DNA of 64,000 bases, taken from Chimonanthus salicifolius. Lineage: Eukaryota; Streptophyta; Magnoliopsida; Laurales; Calycanthaceae. The notes beneath the pieces were generated by a model that was given only the letters and a program-made list of their open reading frames with translations, was not told the DNA's origin and ran no database searches. Below, piece after piece: positions 35,101-45,846 of this stretch. Position numbers and translations under genes: made by a program. The stretch is taken from the NCBI GenBank assembly GCA_013350335.1, contig CM023536.1:46570314-46634313 (forward strand). The letters are read 5' to 3'. Numbering within the stretch: position 1 is the stretch's first letter; each line of letters begins with the position of its first letter.

Positions 35101-35741
35101 TAATGAGGATGGGTGAGACTTATGACATAGGCACCCATGGCATGGCATTCAATTATGGTTTTCATTATAATATTATCTATGTGCTTGTTATCACTAATCC
35201 ATGTGTTAGCCCTACTCGGAGTCCTACTGGGCGCGTTGTCTAACGCCCTACTTCTACTCTAGCTGATGACGCAGGAGATGGCGGAGACGGAGGACGTGAC
35301 GGGAGCCAAGCGTAGGAGCTTGGGAAAGCGAGCTACTTAGTTTACTTAATTTATTTTGGAAATGTAATTTGAGTAGCTTAGCTCGTCGAACTGTATAATT
35401 TCTATTTCTTGCTATGGTTTGGATTTTACTTTCGGATATTATCATTTTGAGGTAATTTAGTAATTTATATGATGTATCTTCCCTGCTATCTAAAATTGGT
35501 AGGATAGTCTCTAGTATAATTCCGCATTTAATTTAATATTCTGCAAGCTTACTTCTACGTGAGAACCGTTCTTCGTGGATTTAGTTTCACGCACACGTAG
35601 GGTTGGCCAGTTAAGGGCCGGGCTTTAGAAGCTCGGACTTAACTCGCGTCGTGACGTTTCGCGCCCTTTGTCACTCTTTATATTTCAAAAAAAAAAAAAA
35701 AAACTAGACTCTGATTTCGGTGAAAAGGGGCGGGCATTACA
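32162..35741 (+). mobile_element. Solo LTR, 3.58 kb, TSD AATCC
   Basis: Begins TGTAATAGCCCGGAATTTT and ends GAAAAGGGGCGGGCATTACA; AATCC at 32157-32161 and 35742-35746. No second LTR, PBS or coding region. Size and ends are of the same general type as the solo LTR at 5623 but the sequence differs. It contains six regularly spaced palindromes (33484-34585), a pyrimidine-rich region (32890-33120) and two ~60-bp tandem units with GAGTCCATGCTCC (34925-35035). Confidence 0.88.
33484..34585. repeat. Six spaced GGTTCGGCCATG...TATGGCCGAACC palindromes
   Basis: Units start near 33484, 33693, 33914, 34121, 34392 and 34559, spaced 167-271 bp. Each pairs GGTTCGGCCATG with a GGCCGAACC-type half 5-8 bp later; single-base variants differ between copies, sometimes on only one side. 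Confidence 0.85.
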
Positions 35742-35885
35742 AATCCCACTAATAATAACAGGACCATATGGATCCGAATAGCACGAGAGTCAGCTCGACC
35801 GAATTTTCAGTCAATTCGGCCCTGCAAAGCAACCAACTTTCAGCCATGCAATTCCAATGAGTTCAAACGCAATCAGCCCCGAATC

Positions 35886-38463
35886 ACAGCAAATTTGCCC
35901 ATTTTCATCACTGACTCAGCAACCTACTTAGTTCTATTGAGTCTAAACAGGCAACTCAATCCAACTCAAGCCAAAATCTAGTGCAACTCATGACCGTGTT
36001 TCTATTGAGTAAAGGGTGGGTTTCCAAGGACCTGATTTCTGAACTGTGTTTGAACTGTGCCAACTTAGCAAATTCTACCGAGCTAGAACACAATAATGTG
36101 AAAGCAGTGTCCCAGGCCACTGTGTTTTCATCAGGGCCGAGTCAGTCAAGGAGCAGCGTCACAGGCTTGCTGCACCTCTGTTTTTGAACTAGCTGAGTCA
36201 TTGTTTTAGACTGAGTCAAAGAGCAGCTGGGAACCGAAGGGCATCAGGAGATGGGGCGAAAGGGTATCACTCTTTCTGTAATTCATAAGTTTTGTACAAA
36301 TGTTTATCTTTTAATACCAACATGAAAAAGGTAGATCAAATCAATCATATCACCAAATTTAATTACAAAATTCCTTTTTTATTTTTAGTCTTTTTTCTCT
36401 AATTTTTCCTATTTTTAGATATTAATATGATAAAAGTGTACAAAGTCCTTCTTACTCATCAAATCTGATCTTAAAATCCCGTTATTTATTTTTAATAATT
36501 TTTACATGAATTTCTTTTATGTTTTATACTAATATAAATAGATCAAATATTTCAAACTCTGCAAATCAACTCTTAGAATTAATTATTTTATTTTTTTAAC
36601 TACTTTTTGATGAATTTTTTAATTTTTGCTTACCAATATAGAAACAAATCACAATAATTTAATGAATAAATTATTAATATTTATTTAACAGTCACTTTAA
36701 ACGGTCTCTTTTATATACTAGTGTAGATACATGCTTCGCATTTGGTTATTTGGAAATAGCTTCAAGAGATATTACACCTATTTCATTAAACTATGTTGTA
36801 TTAAAATTGAATTATTCACTATAATTTATATGCATAAAATATAAACTATAAAAAATATGATAGAAAAATGTGATTTCATTTTAATTTATACGTGTGTTTA
36901 AAATATAGTGTATACGGATATCTATAATTTGATATTGAACCAAAGTGGATCTCACCCAAAATATAAAGAAAAGTAAAAGTAAAAGTGTATGGGAATATTA
37001 AATATCCCAAAAATTAATCGCAGATCACTAAAATTGTGAGTTCTTAAAAAATATGGATTCTAAGATTGGATTGAGTGATTTTATGGATTTCCATGTTTAT
37101 TGTTAAGATCTTTGATGAACTATCAAATAGAGTGAAAGTGGGCCTCATGTGGAATGCAAACAGTAGGATTTAAAAATAATTTAAAGTAATTAACATTTAG
37201 AGAACTAAAAAACATGACTTTTATGATTTGTTCTATATTTATTGAGTGTTTTTTTTTCCTATTCGATCTATCCAAAGGATCTATTATATTTAGGAAAGTT
37301 GGTTATCGCATAGAATGCAAAAATTAAGTGAATAAATAATAGTTTAAAGTCATGAAAATAAGAATTCTATAATGAGATGAAGATGGTTTTAAAGTTTTAT
37401 ACTCAATTGAAGATCTTTACTATAGACACCTAAAAATAGCATATTAAATGAATATGATATTTTTAGGTAAATGAATATGATATTTCTCACCAAACCTTAT
37501 TAAATGAATCATTTAATGACCTAATGGTGAATGTTTATTTGATAGACACCTAAAAATATCATATGGGAAGAGAAATAGAGAAGTTGAGTCCTTGTGTAAA
37601 GTCTCAATTTTATAATTATATTAGAAGGATATGATAATAATAAAAAAAAAAAGAGATTCAAACAAAGATGGTATCTCTTTCTTTTTATGGTTCTAAGAAA
37701 TTATCCATTGTGAATTGGCCTTCGAAAATTGGTGTAAACTTTCAATTAAGGTCTTTGGGATGAAATATAGATGTTGGATTTTTTTTTTTTAAATAACAGA
37801 TATCCTCACCCTACATTATAGGTGAGATTAATCCAATAGATACATAAAATCACCTGCAAATCTCGTGTATCAGATAAACTCGCAACGAGTTGAACCCAAG
37901 ATATTTAATCTAATTCTAAAAATTTAGACCAACTGAATTGTTTATGTAGATTTTACTTTTTAAATTTTGTCGATAATTCAATCTAATTGCTATTTATATA
38001 GATTTACAACAAATTATTACAAACTGATTTACAATGAATAACTTCTTCTCTAATTTCTACTTGATTAGCCTTACCCACCATTCTCAAATGATATTCAATG
38101 AAAGATTCTTTCAAGCACAAGTTCCAAACCTGTGTAAACTTAAGAAAAGTCGCAAAAACTTCGATTGAATTACAGTGGTAGAGATGACCCACGTTATAAG
38201 ATTTTGTTGTCTCTAAGTGGAACCCTTTTGATGCCTAGGAGTACTTTTAAAACTCAATTGATATCCTTACACACAACCATAATTGGAATAGGGTTGAAAT
38301 TGGACAGGGTCGGATCCGATTTTTTAAAACTCAATTCAATCCAAATTACTAATATATGGAATTCAATTCGAACTTTAGACCCGGTAAGATGTCCGACCCG
38401 ACCCAAATTATAACCCAACTCAACCCAAAACACGAGCTGACTTGCATTTTGAACCTACTTTAG
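35886..38463. repeat. Segmental duplicate, copy 1b (pair of 42722-45553)
   Basis: About 2.6 kb collinear with 42722-45553 (for example CTCATGACCGTSTTTCTAYTGAG, GGGCCGAGTCAGTCAAGGAG). A 68-codon frame is kept in both (35981-36187 and 42806-43012) with only a few residue changes, but I recognise no function. It ends inside a hAT MITE that is complete in the other copy. Confidence 0.9.
37780..37935 (-). mobile_element. SINE-like repeat shared by both duplicates
   Basis: Minus strand holds AGATTAAATATCTTGGGTTCAACTC and CACCTATAATGTAGGGTGAGGATA before a T/A tract, as in the SINE at 51046. The duplicate copy is at about 44810-44955, so insertion preceded the duplication. Confidence 0.55.
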
Positions 38464-38704
38464 CATACTGAACCATTGACTTTGTCATATTCTGTAGACT
38501 CTGACTCAGTAAACTTCTCTTGAAAATTAAAATTGAGTTGGGGATTGATGATTTTATTAGAATATAGAAACAGGGTTTAGAAAAAAAAAATTAAAATAGA
38601 TACTTCATCTAAACTCTAAACCCTAAACTCTAAATTTTATTGGAACATGATATTTATCTTTCGTGGAAGTAAAGTATGAGTTATAATATTTTTTCCTTTT
38701 TTCA

Positions 38705-38860
38705 ATAGAAGGATACCTATGAGGAAGTGGAAGCTGTCAGGTTCGAACCTCATAGACTAATCTTGATAATGTTTTAAGGAGTAGAGATACCACTCGTAAA
38801 GGTTTTAGTAAGACTTTGTATTAGGTTTCCCACACATAAATCCAAAAAAAAAAATTTAAA
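38705..38860 (+). mobile_element. SINE-like repeat
   Basis: Contains a B-box-like CAGGTTCGAACCTCATAG, the body motif GAGATACCACTCGTAAAGG (inverse of a motif in the SINE at 30967) and an A-rich tail at 38845-38860. A box degenerate. Confidence 0.5.
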
Positions 38861-39057
38861 ATAAAAAAAAATTAGTTGAAAATTATTATACTAGTCCATT
38901 TTAGTTAAAATATAAGTTTATTTAGACTTTTGTATTTTTATAAAATCTAAAAATATCAATATAGATCAAGTATCAACAATTCTTTTTCTAAAGATGAGAC
39001 TATATGGAGTTTGAAATATAAAGTGGCTTTTTTGGAGTTTAATATATAGTTGAAATA

Positions 39058-39301
39058 AAGAGGTTGGTAGCAAGAATGGAGGTCTCATTCTCCCTTGTTA
39101 GTCGCTCTGCTAATGGAGTGGCAGATTTTTTTGCAAAAAATGGTGTAGATGGAACTACTAGGGGCACTTTTCCCCTTCCTGGAGGATAATTCATTTGAAT
39201 CTGTGTTTTAATGTTGGGTTCCTATATCTCTTATGCCTCATCTTTGCTTTCTTATATTTGTATCTTTGTTCTATTAATGAAATTTTTCACTGTTCAAAAA
39301 A
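39058..39301 (+). mobile_element. 5'-truncated LINE tail, 17-bp TSD
   Basis: A 37-codon tail (MEVSFSLVSRSANGVADFF then AKNGVDG, ending at TAA 39187-39189) matches the C-terminus of the RNase H domain of plant L1-type LINEs. A 3' UTR and A tract (39294-39301) follow. AATATATAGTTGAAATA flanks at 39041-39057 and 39302-39318, a perfect 17-bp TSD typical of target-primed reverse transcription. Confidence 0.88.
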
Positions 39302-39319
39302 AATATATAGTTGAAATAT

Positions 39320-41240
39320 GAAATTTTGACTAATATTTATTGGATTGTAGGGAAGGAGAAGAGGGTATGCAGATATTATGATAGCGAGGTTTTTTTTTTT
39401 TGCAAAATGGGTCCAAAGCTAATATTTTTAAAGTTTTGGCAATAAGTTTTTTTGAAAATTAAATAAAAATAATGCCTAAAATGGATTGACTGAGACGGTG
39501 AGAATATTGTCAATGTCTACAACCCATTAAGGCCTGCCTGCCCAATAGGCTTGTTTTAGGTGACGTAACGAGCCTATTTATTACAAGAGTTACACATGCA
39601 TTCGTTCACACCTCATGCACAAAACAAGGGTAGGGAGACTAGTTTGGCAACTGCTGTAGACTAAGGTTCCTAATCCCAAAGCTCACTATCTATTTACTTA
39701 CATACACAAGAAAGGAAGCCAGCAAAGAGGTGCATGTGAGAACTCTTGATACAAATGCTTTCACAAGACATGGTTTGTGCTTCCAATCTTGCTTTCCAAT
39801 GAGACACCACATTTTACTTATACTTACATACACTTGTCAAATATATATATAACTTATGTTGTAATGACTGATTTGTGATTTGTGTTTTATGGATGAATTT
39901 GAAATTTCAAATTAGGTGAAATTTGTTTGATTTGGTAAATTAGTTAAAGAGCTTTTCAACGAGTCCAAAATTACTGTAATCCGAACTCTGTGGCTCAAGT
40001 TATGACATTTTTTAGTGAAAATGGTGCAAATCTACTTAAAGCGGAGTGATCGGGCCTCCAACGAGATTCATTAGAGCTCTGATGAACCCCATCAGATCCT
40101 CCGATCTTGTATCGGACTGAAGTCCAGAACCTGGATTTTTACAATCAGAATTTGTAACTCTAATTTAACGTCCGACAGAATTCATCGGAGATTCAATGAT
40201 TCACATCGGATCCTCCAATCAGAGATTGAATCGAAGTCTAGAGACTGAATTTTTTTAGATTGTTTTGCGTGTTTTGTCCGAACCTCTAAAGTTGGACTTC
40301 GAAAGATCCTAAGAAAATGAATTTTTTTATCTCAATTAAATAAAATTCAGAAATTTGTGAAAATATCTCAAATTAATTAGAGCCTTAGGGTCCTCAAAAT
40401 TTATCAAAACTCTTCCCTTTACATCTTTAGACTAAATCAAACCTGAAAATTTTCACTCAAACTTGTCACCGGTTCCACTCAAAATCTTAATTGGTTTTTA
40501 GAAATTAACTCGGACTCATTTAAAAAAAAAAAAACATTGATCACTCCCATTTTTAAGTATTTATCAAATTTTCAAAACTCACGAGGGAGGTGATTTGGAA
40601 AAAATTAATTAAAATCACCATCCTAATCCCTTTTCCGATCCATTTCCTTTTTTCCAATCTCTTCTCGGTTAAAGATAAACGGTTGAGTTGGGTCGATTCT
40701 CTCCTTGGGAACTTCCTCCACATTTCCTTGGCTTCTAGAAGTCACATCCCTTGCGGAGGATGATTTTGTGTAAAATAGAGTTCTCTGTGTCTATGGAAAC
40801 AATCATGGCTCTTTTTTTTGTTTTTTTCAACTTTTGTCTCCTCAATTATAAGAATATAAATTCTCCTTTATCTTTTTCATGACTATGAATATATATATAT
40901 ATATTTTCTTTTTTTTTAAAATTATCTATGGACTTGTTTTAATGCAGTTCACATTTCATACCTCCTCTTAATGATTAGTCTCGATCTAATACCTCGATTC
41001 AAATTAGTGATTGATCATGCCATTAGTGACCATTAAGTGTGTTTAATGGCTAATTAATCAGTGAGATTAACATGTGAGCCTTGTGAAGAGTCAAAGTTTG
41101 ACTCGATCCAAGTTTGGAATCGGTGGATCCAACTCGTTGAGTGTTGTGGCAAAGTTGATATTATCCGAACTTTTCTCTGGCTGAGGCGTTAAAGGTCACC
41201 TATTTTTGGTGAACAGTCAAACTTCACAAATTTGTTCAGT
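39320..41240. other. Intergenic, possible unknown LTR-like repeat
   Basis: 39860-40560 has moderately complex, paired motifs (CATCAGATCCTCCGATC / CATCGGATCCTCCAATC; CAACGAGATTCATTAGAG / CGACAGAATTCATCGGAG), suggesting an old tandem or LTR-type sequence. No ends or coding domain resolved. Confidence 0.4.
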
Positions 41241-41324
41241 TTGGGAGTGTCAAAAGACCATAAAGTCTTAACGTATTTTTATCAGCAATTATATAGTTTC
41301 ATTTTTTAACTAATACACTATGAT

Positions 41325-41497
41325 TTTTTTTTGAATTTACGTGTGAGAAACTCCGACATAGTCCTATTAAAATCTCCACGGGTAAGCCCACTACCCCTAA
41401 AATACACCAACATTTGGCCATGGGGACTCGAACCCGCAACCTCCCACTTCCTGAAGAGGGAGGCAACCAGTTGAGCTACACCCATGTAAATCAATTA
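41325..41497 (-). mobile_element. tRNA-derived SINE
   Basis: Minus strand: ACATGGGTGTAGCTCAACTGG (A box) and GCGGGTTCGAGTCCCCATGG (B box), body with GGGGTAGTGGGCTTACCC, then a poly(A) at the low-coordinate end. Same family as 60098-60275. Confidence 0.8.
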
Positions 41498-42530
41498 TTG
41501 AGAATTGATTTGTATGTTCATACACTTTTTAAATTGGACATTGTAATTACTTTACTTTTTATTTATTGTGATAAAAATAAGAAGTAAAATTGGGGGTAAG
41601 TTCGAAACTTCAAAAATATGCACGGTGACAATACATTCTAGCCCACTATCAATTTACTATATAGAAAGTCCAAGGCAAAGAGCATTTTAAGTCAAATATT
41701 TTATATTATTTAACAAATGCTACAAAATTTGGTATTAATTGAATTGTAAAAATTTGATATTTTAATTGTTTTTTAATTGTTTTCACCAAAATCTATATTT
41801 TCGTTGAAAATAAATGAAACATTATCTTGACAAGCGAGCGAAACCTCTTTGTTTTCTTCAATACATTTTTCTATCTCCTCTATAAGAAATGGATTTCTCA
41901 TAATAAGAGAAAATATGGTCTTGCCAAATATCCTTCATTCTCTAGAATTAAAAGATCTCATTTTTTACCCTCTTTATTTTTCATATTTGAAGGCAGGGGT
42001 CGAGATATCGAATTTGAAAACCTATATATATCGGCCGATATCATACGTATCGGCCGATATTGATACGTTTAAAAAAAAAAATTGAAATAAGACATGTATT
42101 TTGGGACAGAGAGTACAAAATATTTATCTAATATTTTAATTTTAATGAGAAAAAATCAAAAAATAATATGATTTGATAATTCTCATTTTTTAATAGGCCT
42201 TATGATATTCTATTTATTCATTGTTGTGATTGAGTGAAACCTATTATCAAATATGAACCATGTGAGCATCTTGACTTTAAGGGGTCTTTGTTAAGGAAAT
42301 GTTTCAGGTCTTTCCTTCCATTCTTATCCTTTCTTTGACAGGTTTGGCGTATGCTTGTACTAAAAAGTCAAGATACTCACGTGTCATATTTGACAATAGG
42401 TTTCACTCAATCACAACAATGAATAAATAGAATATCATAAGGCCTATTAAAAAATGAGAATTATCAAATCATATATTCTTTGATTTTTTAAAATTAAAAT
42501 TAAAACATTAGATAAATATTTTATACTCCC
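41497..42530. repeat. Segmental duplicate, copy 2a, with a long hairpin
   Basis: Collinear with 28218-29260. Unlike that copy, the distal part is doubled in inverted order: 42114-42286 and 42362-42530 are ~170-bp arms (sharing TTGATAATTCTCATTTTTTAAT and TTATTCATTGTTGTGATTGA) around a ~75-bp spacer. 42000-42065 carries CGGCCGATATC palindromes. Confidence 0.8.
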
Positions 42531-42721
42531 TCTGTCTTAAAATACTTGTTTTATTTTGAACTTTTTTATTTCTTAAAAATCATTTTCTCTTGGAGCGCAC
42601 CTATTAATAAATTCTTAAGTTAATACAAATATGATATGAATGATTTTGAGGTAGTAAGATTATGAATAATTTTTAATAAATTTAATTTAGTACTCAATAA
42701 GCGTTTTCTAACTATGCAACA
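42531..42721. mobile_element. Stowaway-like MITE end
   Basis: CTCCCTCTGTCTTAAAATACTTG is a Stowaway-type terminal sequence. The opposite end is not clearly visible, so probably truncated; right limit approximate. Confidence 0.45.
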
Positions 42722-45553
42722 ATGCAAATTTGCTTATTTTCATCAGCAACTTAGCAACCTACTTATCTCCGTTGAGTCTAAACAGCCAACTCAAGCCAAA
42801 ATCAGGTGCAACTCATGACCGTCTTTCTACTGAGTAAAGGGTGGGTTTCCAAGGACCTGATTTCTGAACTGAGTTTGGACTGTGTCAACTTAGCAAATTC
42901 TACCGAGTTAGAACACAATAATGTGAAAGCAGTGTCCCAGGCCACTGTGTTTTCATCAGGGCCGAGTCAGTCAAGGAGAAGCGTCATAGGCTTGCTGCAC
43001 CTCTATTTTTGAACTAGCTGAGTCATTCTTTTAGACCGAGTCAAGGAGCAGCTGGGAACTTAAGGGCATCAGGAGATGGGGCGAAAGGATATCACTCTTT
43101 CTGTAATTCATAAGTTTTGTACAACTGTTTATTTTTTATACCAACATGAAAAAGGTAGATCAAATTAATAATATCACCAAATTTAATTACAAAATTCCTT
43201 TCTTTATTTTTAGTCTTTTTTCTCTAATTTTTCCTATTTTTAGATATTAATATGATAAAAGTATACAAAGTCTTTCTTACTCATCAAATCTAATCTTAAA
43301 ATCTCGTTTTCTATTTTTAATAATTTTTACCTAAATTTCTTCTATGTTTTATACTAATATAAATAGATCAAATATTTCAAACTCTGCAAATCAACTCTTA
43401 GAATTCATTATTTTATTTTTTTAACTTTTTTTTGATGAATTTTTTAATTTTTGCTTACCAATATAGAAACAAATCACAATAATTTAATGAATAAATGATT
43501 AATATTTATTTAACAGTCACCTTAAACAGTCTCTTCTATATACTCGTGTACATGTGGTTATTTGGAAATAGCTTCAAGAGATATTACACCTATTTCATTA
43601 AACTATGTTGTATTAAAATTGAATTATTCACTATAATTTATATGCATAAAATATAAACTATAAAAAATATGATAGAAAAATGTGATTTTATTTTTATTTA
43701 TACGTGTGTTTAAAATACAGTGTATACGGATATCTATAATTTGATGTTGAACCAAAATGGATCTCACCCAAAATGTAAAGATTACTATCTTGTAACAATT
43801 AAAAGAAAAGCAAAAGTGTATGGGAATATTAAATATCCAAAAAATTAATCGTAGATCACTAAAATTGTGAGTTCTTAAAAAATATGGATTGTAAGATTGG
43901 ATTGAGTGATTTTATGGATTTCCATGTTTATTGTTAAGATCTTTGATGAATAATCAAATAGAGTGAAAGTGGGCCTCATGTAGACTCTAAACAGTAGGAC
44001 TTATAAATAATTTAAAGTAATTAACATTTAGAGAACTTAAAAAACATGACTTTTATGATTGGCTCTATATTTATAGCGAGTGTATGTATTTTAAATTTTA
44101 ATCGATCTATTCAAAGGATCTACTCTCTCTGTCCCAAATTAGTTATCTTAAATGAATTTTGAAATTGTTCCAAAATAGTTGTCTCATTTATATTTGAGTA
44201 GCATAAAGTGTGTTGAAAATGGATGATATCATATTGAGTGCTAGCCTTATATAAAGAGTTCCTTAAAAAATATAAATATTTCAAATGAGATAATTAAAAT
44301 GGAACGGATGGAGTATTATATTTAGGAAAGTTGGATATCACGTAGCATATGCAAAAATTAAGTGAATAAATAATAGTTTAAAGTCGTAAAAATATGGAGA
44401 GCTTAAAAAATGACTTCTATAATGAGATGAAGATGGTTTTTAAAGTTTTATACTCAATTAAAGATCTTTACCATAGACACATCTCACTAGATAAAAGTAG
44501 GTCAATCATTTAATGACCTAATGGTAAATGTTTATTTGATAGACACCTAAAAATATATGGTAAATGTTTATTTGATAGATACTTAAAAATATCATATGGG
44601 AAGTGAAATAGAGAAGTCGAGTCCTCGTGTAAAGTCTCAATTTTATAATTATATTAGAAGGATAGGATAGATAAAAAAAGAGATGCAAATACAGATGGTA
44701 TCTCTTTCTTTTTATGGTTCTAAGAAATTATCCATTGTGAATTGGCCTTCTAAAATTGGAATAAACTTTCAATTAAGGTCTTTGGGATGGAATATAGATG
44801 TTGGATTTTTTTTTTTTAAATAATAGATATCCTCACCTTACATTGGAGGTGAGATTAATCCTAGAGATACACAAAACTACCCGCAAACCTCATGTATCAG
44901 ATAAGTTTGTAAAGAGTTGAACTCAAGACATTTAGTCTAATTCTAAAAACTTAGAACAAATGAATTATTCATGCAAATTTTACTTAATTAATTTTGTCGA
45001 TAATTCAATCTAATTGCTATTTATATAGGTTTAGAACAAATTATTACAAACTGATTTACAATGAATAACTTCTTCTCAAATTTCTACTTGATTAGCTTTA
45101 CCCACCATTCTCAAATGAGATTCAAAGAAAGATTCTTTCAAGCACAAGTTCCAAACCCATGTAAACTTAAGAAAAATCACAAAAGCTTCGATTGAATTAC
45201 AATAGTAGAGATGACACACGTTATAAGATTTTGTTGTTATAAGATTTTGTTGTCTCTAAATGGAACCCTTTTGATGCCTAGGAGTACTTTTAAAACTGAT
45301 CTGATATCTTTTAGGAGTACTTTTAAAACTGATCTGATATCTTTACACACAACACAACTATAATTGGAATAGGGCTGAAATCAGGCCGAGTCAGATCTGA
45401 GTTTTTAAAATCCAACCTAACCCAGGTTACTAATATATGAAACTCAACCCAACTCGACCCAAACTTTAGACCCGGTAAGATGCCCGACCCGACCCAAATT
45501 ATAACCCAACTCAACCCGAAACCTGACCTACCCTCATTTTGAACCTACTTTAG
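42722..45553. repeat. Segmental duplicate, copy 2b
   Basis: Collinear with 35886-38463. Differs by a Stowaway insertion (44123-44313), small indels and a short local duplication at 45284-45345 (GAGTACTTTTAAAACTGATC twice). Lies directly 3' of the receptor kinase. Confidence 0.9.
44123..44313. mobile_element. Stowaway MITE, TA target, empty site in duplicate
   Basis: CTCTCTCTGTCCCAAATTAG and, reverse-complemented, CTCCATCCGTTCCATTTTAA ends, TA on both sides (44121-44122, 44314-44315). Copy 1b reads through AAAGGATCTATTATATTTAGG near 37276 without the insert, which is the intact empty site. Confidence 0.93.
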
Positions 45554-45643
45554 CCTTCTTTTTATCGAGTTGGGTCGAGTTTAGTTAAAAATCACTCAAT
45601 CCAGCCCAGGACCCAAATTCAATGGGGGTGAGTTTCACCCCTA
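45370..45643. mobile_element. hAT MITE, TSD AATTGGAA
   Basis: Ends TAGGGCTGAAA and TTTCACCCCTA; AATTGGAA at 45362-45369 and 45644-45651, perfect 8-bp TSD. Interior rich in GACCCGACCCAAA motifs. A truncated copy at the same site is in duplicate 1b (from about 38289 to 38463). Confidence 0.92.
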
Positions 45644-45840
45644 AATTGGAAGAAACCCATTATCAGATTATTCAAGGCTCCAGTCTTATGCAAATCGATG
45701 GAATAAATACAAGGTATCGAAACTTCTTTACATACAGCACAATTGAACTTGGGTCTCTAGTGAATTAAAAAAGAAAACATAATTAAGTTCAAATGGCTCT
45801 GTATCTAGGACAATAATGCAATCAAGAGAATATACATTGC

Positions 45841-45846
45841 TTTATT
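45841..45846 (-). terminator. AATAAA hexamer overlapping the kinase stop codon
   Basis: GAATAAAG contains both the TAA stop (45844-45842) and a canonical polyadenylation hexamer. Plants use loose poly(A) signals, so it may or may not be used. Confidence 0.35.

Noticed and set aside
35981..36187. 68-codon frame kept in both duplicates as a real small gene
   Set aside because: Few residue changes, but the copies are close in sequence overall, so conservation is expected; no domain or transcript signal.
35886..45553. The two 2.6-kb repeats as LTRs of one retrotransposon
   Set aside because: Ends lack TG...CA, there is no PBS or PPT beside them, the interval has no gag/pol, and one copy ends inside a MITE; a segmental duplication fits better.
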